From positions 37,393,246 through 37,457,245 of the forward strand of contig OY755251.1 of assembly GCA_963576725.1 (NCBI GenBank): a stretch of DNA of 64,000 nucleotides, written 5' to 3'. Position numbers and translations under genes: made by a program. The stretch comes from Azorinus chamasolen (Eukaryota; Mollusca; Bivalvia; Cardiida; Solecurtidae). Positions within the stretch are counted from its first letter, which is position 1, and each line of letters opens with the position of its first letter. Shown here piece after piece: positions 28,158 to 37,858 of the stretch. The notes beneath the pieces are model-generated. The model was not told the origin of the DNA, ran no database searches, and saw only the letters and a program-made list of their open reading frames with translations.

Positions 28158-28207
28158 TCATCTACTAAATATTCATGACGTCATAATTTCTGATATAAAT
28201 ATTCATT
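28158..28207 (-). mobile_element. Family B long-arm end
   Basis: TCATCTACTAAATATTCATG, TGACGTCA at about 28177 and GATATAAATATTCATTT stop at the C element. Confidence 0.55.
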
Positions 28208-28453
28208 TTAACCCTTTCTGCGCCAAACTTCTAAATGTCGTCTGCAAGCTGAATGTGTTAAATCATTTGGTAAAATAAGGAAATGAGATAAATAAATGCA
28301 AATTTTAAAGGAATAAAGTACAGATATAGAAATAGAGTTTGAGACAAACAGTGAAGTCCTTGATCAGACGCCGCCTTGAAAAGGTGACCTCTGATCTGGG
28401 ACTGCGCTGTTTGTCGTGATGCATTTATGCGACATTGGCAGTGAAAGAGTTAC
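28208..28453 (+). mobile_element. Family C MITE
   Basis: TTAACCCTTTCTGCGCCAAA to TTGGCAGTGAAAGAGTTA. The right hairpin arm has drifted (AAGGTGACCTCTGATC), so the stem is no longer perfect. Confidence 0.9.
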
Positions 28454-28590
28454 TTGAGTTCACGTATCTGTTAGAAATGTTGCACTATTTAAAGCTGGAC
28501 TGACAGCTTCTCTCTGATATGACCACCTGATGTTGATTCACACTGTTTGTCTGTGTCATTTTGCAGGTACATGTATTGTGCCTTTATTGG

Positions 28591-28837
28591 TTAACCCTTT
28601 ACATGTTCGATATTCATGAAACAGATACTCTCATCATAAATAGTTATTAGGTGAATGTTTATAATGTATACTTTTAAGAGATTTGTTTTGCATTGACAAA
28701 AACTGTAGAATCAGATGTATACCATGCCAAAAGCAAACAGAGCAGACCTGTTCAGACGGCTCCAATAGGAACCGTCTGATCTCGGTGTACTCTATTTGCG
28801 AATGCGTGAAAAGGCGTTATATGAAGGTAAGGGTTAA
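28591..28837 (+). mobile_element. Family B MITE
   Basis: TTAACCCTTTACATGTTCGA to GAAGGTAAGGGTTAA; hairpin GACGGCTCCAATAGGAACCG is preserved in both arms except one base. Confidence 0.85.
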
Positions 28838-29014
28838 TTGAATAAGCTGTTTGCGAATAACATAACTACTCATATATCATTCTGATGTTGGAATCTTATT
28901 CTGGTAAATGGCCGTTTATAAGATAAGTAAAGAGTTATGTTGATGGTATCCTGCCAATTAACTCGACCCTGTAGCATGTCTGTGATAAATAGTGTTATAA
29001 ACCTTTAACATGAA

Positions 29015-29175
29015 TTCTTATACGTGAAAGTCTCGCTAATCCGATTTTTTCTAATGTGAACTTTAGTAAAGATAAATTGAGAACTTTTTAGGCAGGTGGC
29101 TGCTTTATGTAGGGTGAATGTCGTGTATAACGCTCCTCATCTTTTTCTGCATGGCGTTTTAGATTTTACCATTAG
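29015..29175. mobile_element. F5 MITE, right end lost
   Basis: GTGAAAGTCTCGCTAATCCG, GGCAGGTGGCTGCTTTATGT and ACGCTCCTCATCTTTTTCTG follow F5, then fade. 28838-29014 and 29176-29309 hold nothing clear. Confidence 0.55.
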
Positions 29176-29309
29176 TTTTAATTCAGATCTGTGCGTCATA
29201 ATCTGTGCGTAATAACATTTTTGTCATTTCACAAAAAGGAATGAGTGATGGTAAACGCCAATTTTAAATACGGCTTCATAAGAACATAACATTTACCAAA
29301 TTCAACATA

Positions 29310-29523
29310 TACAGTAACACCCCACTAATGCTACCACCAAAAAGGAGGGACATAATTCTGGGTGGCAGAGGCAGGTAGTAGCTTAATGCAGGACGAAAGT
29401 TATGCAGAAATCTCCTATATATGAGCTTCCTGCATTATTTTCGTCCTGCATTAAGCAGCCACCTGCTAATAAAAACAGCTATGGTTATTCGTTAATTGGT
29501 CGCATTAGACGGGTTCTACTGTA
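29310..29523. mobile_element. F1 MITE, complete
   Basis: TACAGTAACACCCCACTAAT and CGCATTAGACGGGTTCTACT bound the copy. The core is complete (GGCAGGTAGTAGCTTAATGC to GCATTAAGCAGCCACCTGCT). Confidence 0.9.
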
Positions 29524-29607
29524 TATTTGTACTTCTGGTTGAGAACTTGTAACATAAAACAGGTATGCCCTTCTTTTGATTTTCTTGACGTAAAATCAAG
29601 TCTTACC

Positions 29608-29970
29608 CTTTAACTCTATTGGCGCCAATAGTTTTCGTCTGCAAACATTGTCGTTACTTTAAGTTTCAGAAAGGACTTTCCTTTAACTTCTTTTAAAAAC
29701 ATAAGTTTTATGTTAAAGAGTTAATGAACCACCGGGTTACTTGGCCTCTCATCTGGATCACCGGGTTACTTGGCCTCTCATCTGGATCACCGGGTTACTC
29801 GGCCTCTCATCTGGATCACCGGGTTACTCGGCCTCTCATCTGGATCACCGGGTTACTCGGCCTCTCATCTGGATCACCGGGTTACTTGGCCTCTCATCTG
29901 GATCACCGGGTTACTCGGCCTCTCATCTGGATCCAAACTGTTTGCAAAGATATTCGCTTATTCGCCAATT
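29608..29970 (+). mobile_element. Family D2 MITE with an expanded hairpin arm
   Basis: TTTAACTCTATTGGCGCCAA then TTTTCGTCTGCAAACATTGT opens D2. The hairpin is replaced by a 29-bp array, and AACTGTTTGCAAAGATATTC with TTCGCCAATTG closes the element. Confidence 0.7.
29731..29933. repeat. 29-bp tandem array, 7 copies
   Basis: The unit ACCGGGTTACTTGGCCTCTC then ATCTGGATC equals the right half of the D hairpin (GAGTTACTCGGCGTCTCATC, TGGATCC). T/C variation in ACTTGG/ACTCGG is the only difference seen. Confidence 0.95.
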
Positions 29971-30239
29971 GCAGCAAACCATAGTAGTCGCTTTCAGGTG
30001 GGAGTTTAGCATGTGTAACTGATGGCTCCAATATTAGTAAATGATGGCTCCAAGATTACGTGTCTAAGGTATCCGAATCGTAAAACAAAATCGTTAAATT
30101 TGGAAAACAAATGTGACAAGGATGAGAAGAGCGTTATTTAATTCCATTAAATATCATTTCTTAGTAATATTGTTTCTGGATACTCCTATGATCTATACTG
30201 TATAAAGATATAGTCCAGATTCACCATAGATGTTATGAT

Positions 30240-30318
30240 GGCCTATGCAATCAGTTTAATTCAGATGAGAAACCGAGATACTCGGTGTCTCATCAGGGTC
30301 TGCATTGTTTGTCTATCT
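30240..30318. mobile_element. Family D hairpin
   Basis: GCAATCAGTTTAATTCAGAT, GAGAAACCGAGATACTCGGT and GTCTCATCAGGGTCTGCATT with GTTTGTC. The outer arm resembles E (GGGTCTGCATTGTTTGTC), so it may be another D/E mix. 29971-30239 is unassigned. Confidence 0.6.
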
Positions 30319-30460
30319 GATCTCATATATGCTGACATTGAAAATGCATGTACCCTGTATTTGGCTAAAAAGGTACCTGAAGAAGTACACGATCTTGTTT
30401 TTTAAGTACCAATTTCGTTCAGTCTGCCACAGGTTAAAACAAGGAAATATATCTGTATTT

Positions 30461-30671
30461 ACCCTTACCCCGATGTGAAAAAATAATGCCTCCTTAAATT
30501 TTGATCTAGTGCATTTTCGACTACTTCCGATTCGACCAAGCTTTTGAGAAAACTATCGACCGAGTGTCAAACAGTTTGGATCCTGATGAGACGCCGAGTA
30601 ACTCGGCGTCTCATCTGGATCCAAGCTGTTTGCAAATGCGAGTCAGGTCTCGGATAGCGAGTTAAGGGTAT
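30461..30671 (-). mobile_element. Family D MITE, best copy
   Basis: TTACCCTTACCCCGATGTGA to GATAGCGAGTTAAGGG. The 62-bp hairpin (AAACAGTTTGGATCCTGATG, AGACGCCGAGTAACTCGGCG, TCTCATCTGGATCCAAGCTG) is nearly perfect. Confidence 0.85.
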
Positions 30672-30828
30672 AGCTACTGCCATGTCTATTCCTGGTAGTA
30701 TTATCTGGGTTCCACTTTACTAAATGCCACATACTGCAAACAATCGAATTCTTCATAGATATGGACAATTCCACTGCCAAACCATCTGCAGATATCCGAT
30801 TTCCCTGTAATTATATATTTATATATAC

Positions 30829-31034
30829 ACAGTAATCCCCCTAAAACGGATGTTCAAATTTGAACCGATGTCGGTGTTTAAGACAGATGACAGCTTAATG
30901 CGGGGCGAAAGTTATGCCGAAAGCTCCCATGAGAGCTTTCTGTATGACTTTCACCCTGCATTAAAGCAGCCACCTGCCTTAACATTTCTATATTCTTCAT
31001 TACTAAAAGTTCGGTTTAGCGGGGGTTCCATGTA
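30829..31034. mobile_element. F3 MITE, complete
   Basis: ACAGTAATCCCCCTAAAACG and GGTTTAGCGGGGGTTCCATG bound the copy. It ends about 20 bp before the TATA-like site of candidate exon 1b. Confidence 0.85.
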
Positions 31035-31050
31035 TCCGTTTTCCCTGCAG

Positions 31051-31068
31051 TAATATAAATAAAGGGCC
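31051..31068 (+). promoter_or_regulatory. TATA-like box upstream of exon 1b
   Basis: TAATATAAATAAAGGGCC contains TATAAATA (31054-31061), 117-124 bases before the ATG. A related motif stands at the same relative place before exon 1a. Confidence 0.4.
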
Positions 31069-31177
31069 AAAGTAAAGGAGTCTGATATTTGCTTCTCAAA
31101 ACAGTTAGAGTTAGAGTCTTTAAGGCTGTCTTGACATTTGTTACAGTGTGAAAGGTTTTCTCTAATATTTTGTCGGA

Positions 31178-31214
31178 ATGGGTGATCAACTGGGATGTGG
31201 GCTTGATGAGCACG
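31178..31214 (+). CDS. Candidate first coding exon 1b, homologous to exon 1a
   Basis: ATG (context GGAATGGG) opens 37 bases ending at GTGAGT, a good donor, with phase 1. The peptide MGDQLGCGLDEH aligns without gaps to MAEQLGAGLDIE at 9794-9830. Third-codon-position differences are common between the two (CAA/CAA, CTA/CTG, GGG/GGA, GGC/GGG, CTG/CTT, GAT/GAT), which suggests they diverged under protein-level constraint. The next exon is not found. Alternative first exons of one gene, or tandem paralogues spaced 21 kb apart, are equally possible. Confidence 0.5.
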
Positions 31215-31239
31215 GTGAGTAGGCTAATTACTCTAAGAA

Positions 31240-31385
31240 TTCGGACAAACAGGAGAACTTTGATCAGGGTCTTCACTATTTGCTTATGTGTCAGCATAAA
31301 ATGTAAGAGCTGTTCATGTGTCATTAAAACATAATTAATATTCAAGCTGGCATTATGTCTTACATGAATAGAGCATAAAGGACAG
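31240..31385 (-). mobile_element. Family B MITE, decayed
   Basis: GATCAGGGTCTTCACTATTT, GCTTATGTGTCAGCATAAAA, TTAATATTCAAGCTGGCATT and ACATGAATAGAGCATAAAGG follow the B right-half order. Confidence 0.5.
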
Positions 31386-31393
31386 CAACTTCG

Positions 31394-33290
31394 TTATTCG
31401 AATACTGACATAAAGTCGTTCCATTTTGCATTATGAACACCAAATTTACCTTTTCTCAGGGCAATAAACCATTCGATTGTCGTTTTTTTCTCATAGATAA
31501 TTTCTGAAATGTCTAAAATGTGTTGTTTTTCTTTTACATCTGAACATGAAATATTTTGTCGGCATACAAGGGAGTTTTCAGTTTTGTATTGATTTTTATT
31601 TGGCATTCCGATTGTTTAATTCAATATATATTGCTAGTCCTAAAGATGTTTGGTAGATTTAAACACAAGTACACGTATTTCAAAATTAAATGAGGTACTG
31701 TTGCTGTGGTTTGATTACAGAAATCGCAGAGGGTTGAATTTACTAAGGCAATTTTTTCATTTGCCCAAATAATCTTCGCATAAGTGTTTTTCCACTGAAT
31801 CCTATTAATGCTAATGTTTGTTTCCATTACTTTTCCTGATTTATTTCGACGTCGCGTTGTTTAGGTTGTTATGGTATGTATATAATGTTTTACTGCGTTG
31901 TTTAGGTTGTTATGGTATGTATATAATGTTTTACTGCGTTGTGTAGGTTGGTATGGTATGTATATAATGTTTTACTGCGTTGTTTAGGTTGTTATGGTAT
32001 GTATATAATGTTTTACTGCGTTGTTTAGGTTGTTATGGTATGTATATAATGTTTTACTCGCCTTTATACAAAACTTTTGATATGGAATTATTTATTTCTA
32101 GCCAAGATCCTGTAGGACAGTGGAATAGATGAGTTATACCAGATAATTATGTTGGTGTTACAAAAGGTAGCTGTTGCAATGTTATCATTAGCCATGACCT
32201 CAGAATATCATTTGAGAAGACATGTTTTACAAGGAAGATAGCTAAGGTCTTTTCCAGTCAAGCTTCATTCAAATATAACTTTTCCACCGTGTCTAATTTG
32301 TTAGGATTTTAAAAAAATTTTTAGCTTTAAGCCTGATCTCTTTTCAAATCATCTAATACATCTACATGTATAAGGTGTTCGGAAGATGTCTGCTTTCCAT
32401 CTGACATAAACGCTGCATCATCAACAAATAACCCATATTCTTTATTTCAATATTGCATATATGTAGACCTTTAATGTTGGGATGCTATGATATGTAGTAT
32501 GATAACATATCTGTAGCAATGATAAATTGGAAAGGAGAGACAGGATATCCCTGTCAGACACCTCTTTAAATGTAAAAGAAATGTGTCATAAAGCCATCAT
32601 TTAAAACACAACCAGTTGTTCCAGTATAGAAGACCGTAACCCATTGTTTGAGAGAATCTTCAAATTTGAAATGTATTAAATATAGATATGTGGTCTACAC
32701 TGTCGAAAGCCTTTTCAAAATCTGAGAAGAAGAATAAGCGAGAGATATCGGTATCTTCAACATACTATAATGTGTCCTATGTTTTGGCCTATATACCGCC
32801 CTTTTAAAACCCCATGTCTGTTAGCTACTTGTTACAGATGGTAGGACAACCTTCCTTCTGTTTGAGATGACTTTTGTAGAATTGTTATAATATACATTTA
32901 GAATGCTTATTGGTCTCCAATTTTCCAGGAAGTCTGTGTCTTTTTTCGCCTTTTGGAAGGAGTGTAATCAGGCTTTGAAATTGTAATTTGCTTAAGTGTT
33001 CGTCGATATAAGACTGATTTAAAGATTCAAGTAGATACATTTAAATATAATTCCAGAAAAGTTTGTAGAATTTGCTTGTTCAGCCGTCTGATCCTGGAAT
33101 GTTATTATTGTTCATGTCTTTTAACGGACTGGTACATCTATTATTCTGCCACCAGGCCTTCACATGGCTGTCTAATATGTTCCATATAACACTTCTTACA
33201 CCAAAATAGAAGTTCAAAGTTACTAAGCGGTATATTTTGTTTAAGATTATGAATTTCTTGGGAAAAGTGTCAAACCATCTTTAAGAAATG
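31394..33290 (-). pseudogene. Decayed LINE (L1/Tx1-like) reverse transcriptase
   Basis: Reading the minus strand, conserved reverse-transcriptase blocks appear in the right order but in different frames and with stops: PGSDG (33083-33097), ITLLPKG (32949-32969), ENWRPISILN (about 32899-32930), FSDFEKAFDS with the first catalytic Asp (about 32700-32731), a GVxQGYP block carrying a stop at the x position (about 32541-32563), and FVDDAAF, the catalytic Asp pair (32408-32428). A cysteine/histidine tail (CDFCNQT, then PHL) and a C-terminal WFIALRKGKF block end at 31394. The 5' part with the endonuclease is missing, no tail is visible, and a 41-bp array interrupts the thumb region. The L1/Tx1 placing rests on these motifs alone. 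The element is dead. Confidence 0.85.
31853..32058. repeat. 41-bp tandem array, 5 copies, inside the LINE
   Basis: GCGTTGTTTAGGTTGTTATG then GTATGTATATAATGTTTTAC repeats with exact 41-bp spacing and only two or three substitutions. It looks younger than the LINE around it. Confidence 0.95.
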
Positions 33291-33437
33291 ACAATTTCAA
33301 TGAAATTGACGCCATTGGTTGTATGCACGAGAGATTTACACGGAAGCCAATCCTCCGATCAGGATCCACTCTGTCGTTCAAACTTTACATTTATACATTT
33401 CTTCTTTTACACTATATGCAGTATATTAAGAAAAGGG

Positions 33438-33646
33438 TTAAACCTTTCACTGATGAGTATTCATGTAAGAAATAAGGACATCATGATTATTCATTAGCTG
33501 ATTTTTATTATAATAATACTAACAAAGGGTGTTTTTGCCAGGGCAGAATCAGAGCTAGATAAGTCCACATAAAAGGAACCGTCTGATCTTTGTTTTTACC
33601 TCGTTCGCAAAGAGCATTTAAAGGCGTATCTAGACGTAAAGAGTTA
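33438..33646 (+). mobile_element. Family B MITE, worn
   Basis: TTAAACCTTTCACTGATGAG to GACGTAAAGAGTTAA. One hairpin arm is nearly deleted (AAGTCCACATAAAAGGAACC). Confidence 0.75.
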
Positions 33647-33704
33647 ATTTCCTTCTAAATCTCGTCATTAAGATTATTTGATTTCAATCATTTGTATAGC
33701 AATA

Positions 33705-33746
33705 ACCAAGGCATAGGAAATAATAACCAAGGCATAGGAAATACTC
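33705..33746. repeat. 21-bp direct duplication
   Basis: AATAACCAAGGCATAGGAAA occurs twice in a row. No family is recognised around it. Confidence 0.9.
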
Positions 33747-33885
33747 GCCAGGTGAATGCAAATTAGATGTGTTTGAAATCTCGCAATCCAGTTTTGCTTG
33801 TTAATAATCCATTTACTAAGTAATACAAAAATCATACCTCAAGTGCCTACACTAAAATTTTAAGAGAATGCAAATATATGGGCAG

Positions 33886-34010
33886 TTAACCCTTTGAACG
33901 CGGGAAATATTTTAGCTGTTATTTGAAAACAGTGTAGACCAAGATCAGATGACTCCTACAGGAGCCCTCTGATCAGGATGTACACAGTTTGTTGTTCAAA
34001 AGTCTTTCAA
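33886..34010. mobile_element. Family E MITE
   Basis: TTAACCCTTTGAACGCGGGA at the left, hairpin ACTCCTACAGGAGCCCTCTG, and CACAGTTTGTTGTTCAAAAG at the right. The right TTAA is lost. Confidence 0.7.
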
Positions 34011-34177
34011 CTAAAGTTTATTCTTTGATACTTAAATGGATTCTACCATTGAACAATTCACTTCGAAATTTTAACTTTTAAATGGCTAGCAGTCTTTGCC
34101 CACGCTCTACCTTGGCAGATCTAGTGCCACAGGCTTGTCTATCACTGTATCATCGCCTCTCGCAGATTCCTAGCCTA

Positions 34178-34420
34178 TACAGCAAATCCTCGCTATACCG
34201 AAGTTTTAGTAAATAAGCATTTGGGGCTTTTTAGCCAGATGACTGTTAATGCAAGGTGAAAGTGATACAAAAAGCTCCTCCCAGATGAGCTTTCTGCATG
34301 ACCTACATCCTGCATGAAGCTGACACTCTTCTATAACGACCGATACTGATGTTTGTGTCATTTTTCGAATTAACCAGTGTTCGGGTTAGCGAGTGTTTGA
34401 ATTAGCGAAGTTCTGCTGTA
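34178..34420. mobile_element. F5 MITE, complete
   Basis: TACAGCAAATCCTCGCTATA and TGAATTAGCGAAGTTCTGCT with GTA are the ends. GTTAGCGAGTGTTTGAATTA at the right shows the segment that formed the 30-bp array at 18.8 kb. Confidence 0.85.
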
Positions 34421-34561
34421 TTGGTAGTTCTAGGAAGCTGCATCAAGGTAAACAAGTGATTTATAATCGCCAGTGATTTTAAAGTTCTCGTGGGGTGTAC
34501 GACAGAAATGCTTTGATCTGCACCAAGCTAGCTGAATCTCTGTCTGTATTTCTGTAAAACC

Positions 34562-35216
34562 TTAGCCCTTTACCCCATGAATAGTTATGGAACAATTAGC
34601 TCATTAATATTTATGTAACAATCAATGTCTTTATGGATATTAACCCTTTCGGTGCCAAATTTCTAATTGTCGTCTGCATTCCAAGTTTGTTAAATCATTC
34701 AGTAAAATAAGGAAATGAGATAAATAAATGCAAATTTCAAAGGAATAAAGCACATATATAGAAATAGAGATTGAGACAAATAGTGAAGTCCCTGATCAGA
34801 CGCCGCCTTGAAAAGGCGGCGTCTAATCTGGGACTGCACTATTTGTTGTGGTGCATTTATGCGACTGCGGCGGTGAAAGGGTTAATTAAACATCATGAAT
34901 AAAGAGATTATTAATACAACCTGTAGTCTGAGATGTACATCGTTCCACAAGCAAACAGAGCAGACCCTGATCAGAAACAGTCTAATCTGGGTCTACCCTG
35001 TTCTGTATTTATTCCAAATTTCAATACCTACTGAACATCCAGGGACAAAATAGTTATAATGAAATATGGAAGGTGGAGCATTGCAACCATTTTAGAAAGT
35101 AAGGAAACATAATCTTATCTATCCAATCCCTCTATAGGAGCCGTTTGATCTGGGTCTACTCTGTTGTCAGATGCGTGAAAAGTAACGGTAGAATCAATTT
35201 AGTTGGAATGGATTAA
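34562..35216 (+). mobile_element. Composite B/B2 element split by C
   Basis: B begins with AGCCCTTTACCCCATGAATA, is interrupted by a C element at GATATTAA, and resumes with TTAATTAAACATCATGAATA. After its hairpin (CCTGATCAGAAACAGTCTAA) the sequence switches at CCCTGTTCTGTATTTATTCC into a B2 that ends GGAATGGATTAA. Confidence 0.65.
34640..34885 (+). mobile_element. Family C MITE nested in B, perfect hairpin
   Basis: TTAACCCTTTCGGTGCCAAA to GCGGTGAAAGGGTTAA. The hairpin GACGCCGCCTTGAAAAGGCG is intact. TTAA on both sides fits the host's ATATTAATTA stretch. Confidence 0.9.
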
Positions 35217-35343
35217 AGTTCCTAGAGGATTTTGAATGACAAACAGTGCATACCCTGATCAGAAGGCTGCTATAGGAGCCCTCTTATCTGGACCTACACT
35301 TTTGCAAATGTCAGTACACTCATTTCCGCATTCAAAGGATTAA
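35213..35343. mobile_element. Family E MITE sharing TTAA with B2
   Basis: TTAAAGTTCCTAGAGGATTT, GAATGACAAACAGTGCATAC, hairpin AAGGCTGCTATAGGAGCCCT, and CCGCATTCAAAGGATTAA. It starts on the last TTAA of the preceding element. Confidence 0.75.
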
Positions 35344-35588
35344 ATATACTTCAAGGGTATTTCATATAATAAATTTAGAACTGAAATATACACAACATGA
35401 ATTTAACTTCAGCAAAACATTTGAAAACAAACATTTAAATATTACCAAAACCAATAGTGGCTGGTTCTAATTTAAGTTACAGTTAAATTCAGTGATGTTC
35501 GAAACAACGACAAAAAGAGAAACAACAAATTTACGGGGAGTTTCAAGACGAATCAAATCGTAGGAAGATGTATTCATGGGGTAAAGGG
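35344..35588. other. Unclassified DNA, B terminus at its end
   Basis: Only TATTCATGGGGTAAAGGG (35573-35590) is recognisable, as a B long-arm end. Confidence 0.35.
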
Positions 35589-35725
35589 TTAAACATTATC
35601 CCGATGTGAGAAAATAAAGTTGGATCCTTACTCGGCATGTTTGAGAAACTACTGACCGAGTGTCAGACGCCGGCGTCTCATCTGGGCCCAATCTGTTTGC
35701 AAATACAGAGCGAGAGAAGGGCTAA
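35589..35725 (-). mobile_element. Family D MITE, shortened
   Basis: TTAAACATTATCCCGATGTG, TGAGAAACTACTGACCGAGT, GTCAGACGCCGGCGTCTCAT (most of the left hairpin arm missing) and GAGAGAAGGGCTAAC. Confidence 0.75.
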
Positions 35726-35828
35726 CAACACGTACACCAGCTCAAGGTATAACGCATTTAATGCGTGGGAGATGTCTGCATAACTGCGGTCCTGTACCAT
35801 TTGCCATACTCTTCCAGAATTAGAATGC

Positions 35829-36104
35829 TTTAACCCATTCCCTCAAACTGATGCCTTTTAACCCATTCCCCCACATTGCCGCCCTTTGACCCATTCTCAA
35901 ATTGTGACGCTTTTGACGCATCTATAAAAGTCATTTTTGAAACCATTGTGATAAATAGAGCATTTGTTCCATAGGAGCAAATTTATCACAATGGTTTCAA
36001 AACTTCACGATTTTAAAAGTTTCTTTCTTTCTAGTAAATGCTCCTTTTCGGTAGATTTATTCAAAGAGGTGGGTTCTAAAATAGTGTATGAGGGTCTGAG
36101 TTAA
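35829..36104 (-). mobile_element. Family A MITE with triplicated left end
   Basis: TTAACCCATTCCCTCAAACT, TTAACCCATTCCCCCACATT and GACCCATTCTCAAATTGTGA are three tandem versions of the terminal 27-30 bp. The palindrome (CATTTGTTCCATAGGAGCAA) has a deletion in the right arm. The right end is GAGTTAA. Confidence 0.85.
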
Positions 36105-36320
36105 AGGGCTGTCATGGAGAGTGTTTTATGTGCCATTAAACCATACGTTCTTTAAGCCAAGGCTGTTCTTAATGAACTGTGACGAGGGGTGGAAATTTTG
36201 TATACCGGCAATGTTGGCATATTCTTGAAAAGTTTTGTAAACATCCGGGATATCAAACTACCCGTAAAATACGTAGGCAGGTAGAAATCTCCCATGTAAA
36301 GAGTTGTCGGTGTTAACATA

Positions 36321-36531
36321 TTAACTCTTATAACGTTATCTGCGATATGACTAGCAATTGCAAACAGTTTGGATCCGGATGAGAGGCCGAGTTACTCGGC
36401 GTCTCATCAGGGTCCAAGCTGTTTGACACTAGGCCAGTACTTTCTCAAAATATTGATCGATTTGGAAGTAGTCAAAATTGTATCCGATCCAAATTTGAGT
36501 AGACAATTATTTTCACAACAGGGTTAGGGCT
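36321..36531 (+). mobile_element. Family D MITE, full length
   Basis: TTAACTCTTATAACGTTATC to ACAACAGGGTTAGGGCTAA; hairpin AGAGGCCGAGTTACTCGGCG near perfect. TTTGAGTAGACAATTATTTT is the D right arm. 36105-36320 holds nothing recognised. Confidence 0.85.
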
Positions 36532-36699
36532 AATGGTTGGAGATACAAAGGCACCAGGAACACGATCTGTAGATGTTTTACGTGTGAATCGCCTTCCAAA
36601 AATAACTTGTTCAAGGTTATGTTCGTAAATAAAATTTATGAGATAAAGCCCCTAGCTTAGTTAAACATTGTTGGTTTTTGTTGATCAAATTTCGTTTAT

Positions 36700-36925
36700 T
36701 ATTTTACCTGGTAGAGACGCATTTCGACGCTCAAGCAAACAGAATAAACCCAGACGAGATTGCTCCTGTAGGAGCCGTCTGATCAGAATAAACCCAGACG
36801 AGATTGCTCCTGTAGGAGCCGTCTGATCAGGACCTGTATTGTTCGCTTATGAAATAATATAGATCTGATTCTACAGTTTCTGACATGGCCAAATATTTAT
36901 TCTTTCATATGTCGTTATGAAATGG
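36700..36925 (-). mobile_element. Family B MITE with duplicated hairpin, cut by an array
   Basis: ACCTGGTAGAGACGCATTTC starts the short arm. A 44-bp piece with the hairpin is present twice (36740-36783, 36784-36827). The long arm stops at ATGTCGTTATGAAAT where the 37-bp array begins. Confidence 0.75.
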
Positions 36926-37809
36926 TACCTGAGTAGCCAAGTTACGTGTATGGAACCAGTGGTATCTTAGTAGTTCCGTGTATGGAACCAATAGCTTAGT
37001 TCCGTGAATGGAACCAGAAGTATCTGAGTAGCTAAAGTGCGTGCATGGAACCAGTAGTATCTGAGTAGCTAATATTTGTGTATGGAACCAGTAGTATCTG
37101 AGTAGCTAATTCCCGTGTATGGAACCAGTAGTATATGAGTAGCTAAGTTCCGTGTATGGAACCAGTGGTATCCTGGTAGCTAGGTTCCGTGTATGGAACC
37201 GGTAGTATTTGAGTAGCTAAGTTCCGTGTATGGAACCAGTGGTATCTTGGTAGCTAAGTTCCGTGTATGGAACCAGTAGTATATGAGTAGCTAAGTTCCG
37301 TGTATGGAACCAGTAGTATGTGAGTAGCTTAGTTCCGTGTATGGAACCAGTAGTATGTGAGTAGCTTAGTTCCGTGTATGGAACCGGTAGTATTTGAGTA
37401 GCTAAGTTCCATGTATGGAACCAGTGGTATCCTGGTAGCTAGGTTCCGTGTATGGAACCGGTAGTATGTGAGTAGCTTAGTTCCGTGTATGGAACCGGTA
37501 GTATCTGAGTAGCTCATTCCCGTGTATGGAACCAGTAGTATATGAGTAGCTAAGTTCCGTGTATGGAACCAGTAGTATGTGAGTAGCTAAGTTCCGTGTA
37601 TGGAACCAGTGGTATCTTGGTAGCTAAGTTCCGTGTATGGAACCAGTAGTATGTGAGTAGCTAAGTTCCGTGTATGGAACCAGTGGTATCTTGGTAGCGC
37701 TTAGTTCCGTGTATGGAACCAGTAGTATGTGAGTAGCTTAAGTTCCCTATATGGAACCAGTGGTATCTTGGTAGCTTAGTTCCGTGTATGGAACCAGTAG
37801 TATTTGAGA
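36926..37809. repeat. 37-bp tandem array, about 24 copies
   Basis: GGAACCAGTAGTATCTGAGT then AGCTAAGTTCCGTGTAT is the unit. GTTCCGTGTATGGAAC forms a small stem in each unit. Variants at CAGTAG/CAGTGG and CTGAGT/CTTGGT are mixed, partly in repeated blocks. Confidence 0.95.
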
Positions 37810-37811
37810 AG

Positions 37812-37858
37812 CACCTTGCATTAAGCTGCCACGTGTCTTAAAAAACCTGCATCGATTC
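37812..37858. mobile_element. F core fragment
   Basis: CACCTTGCATTAAGCTGCCA and CGTGTCTTAAAAAACCTGCA are the right edge of an F core. The array to its left begins in a B and ends in an F. Confidence 0.6.

Noticed and set aside
28555..28592. Splice acceptor (TCATTTTGCAG) leading to a second exon for the candidate first exons
   Set aside because: The following sequence meets the start of a B element within 30 bases, and no phase-compatible exon is visible.
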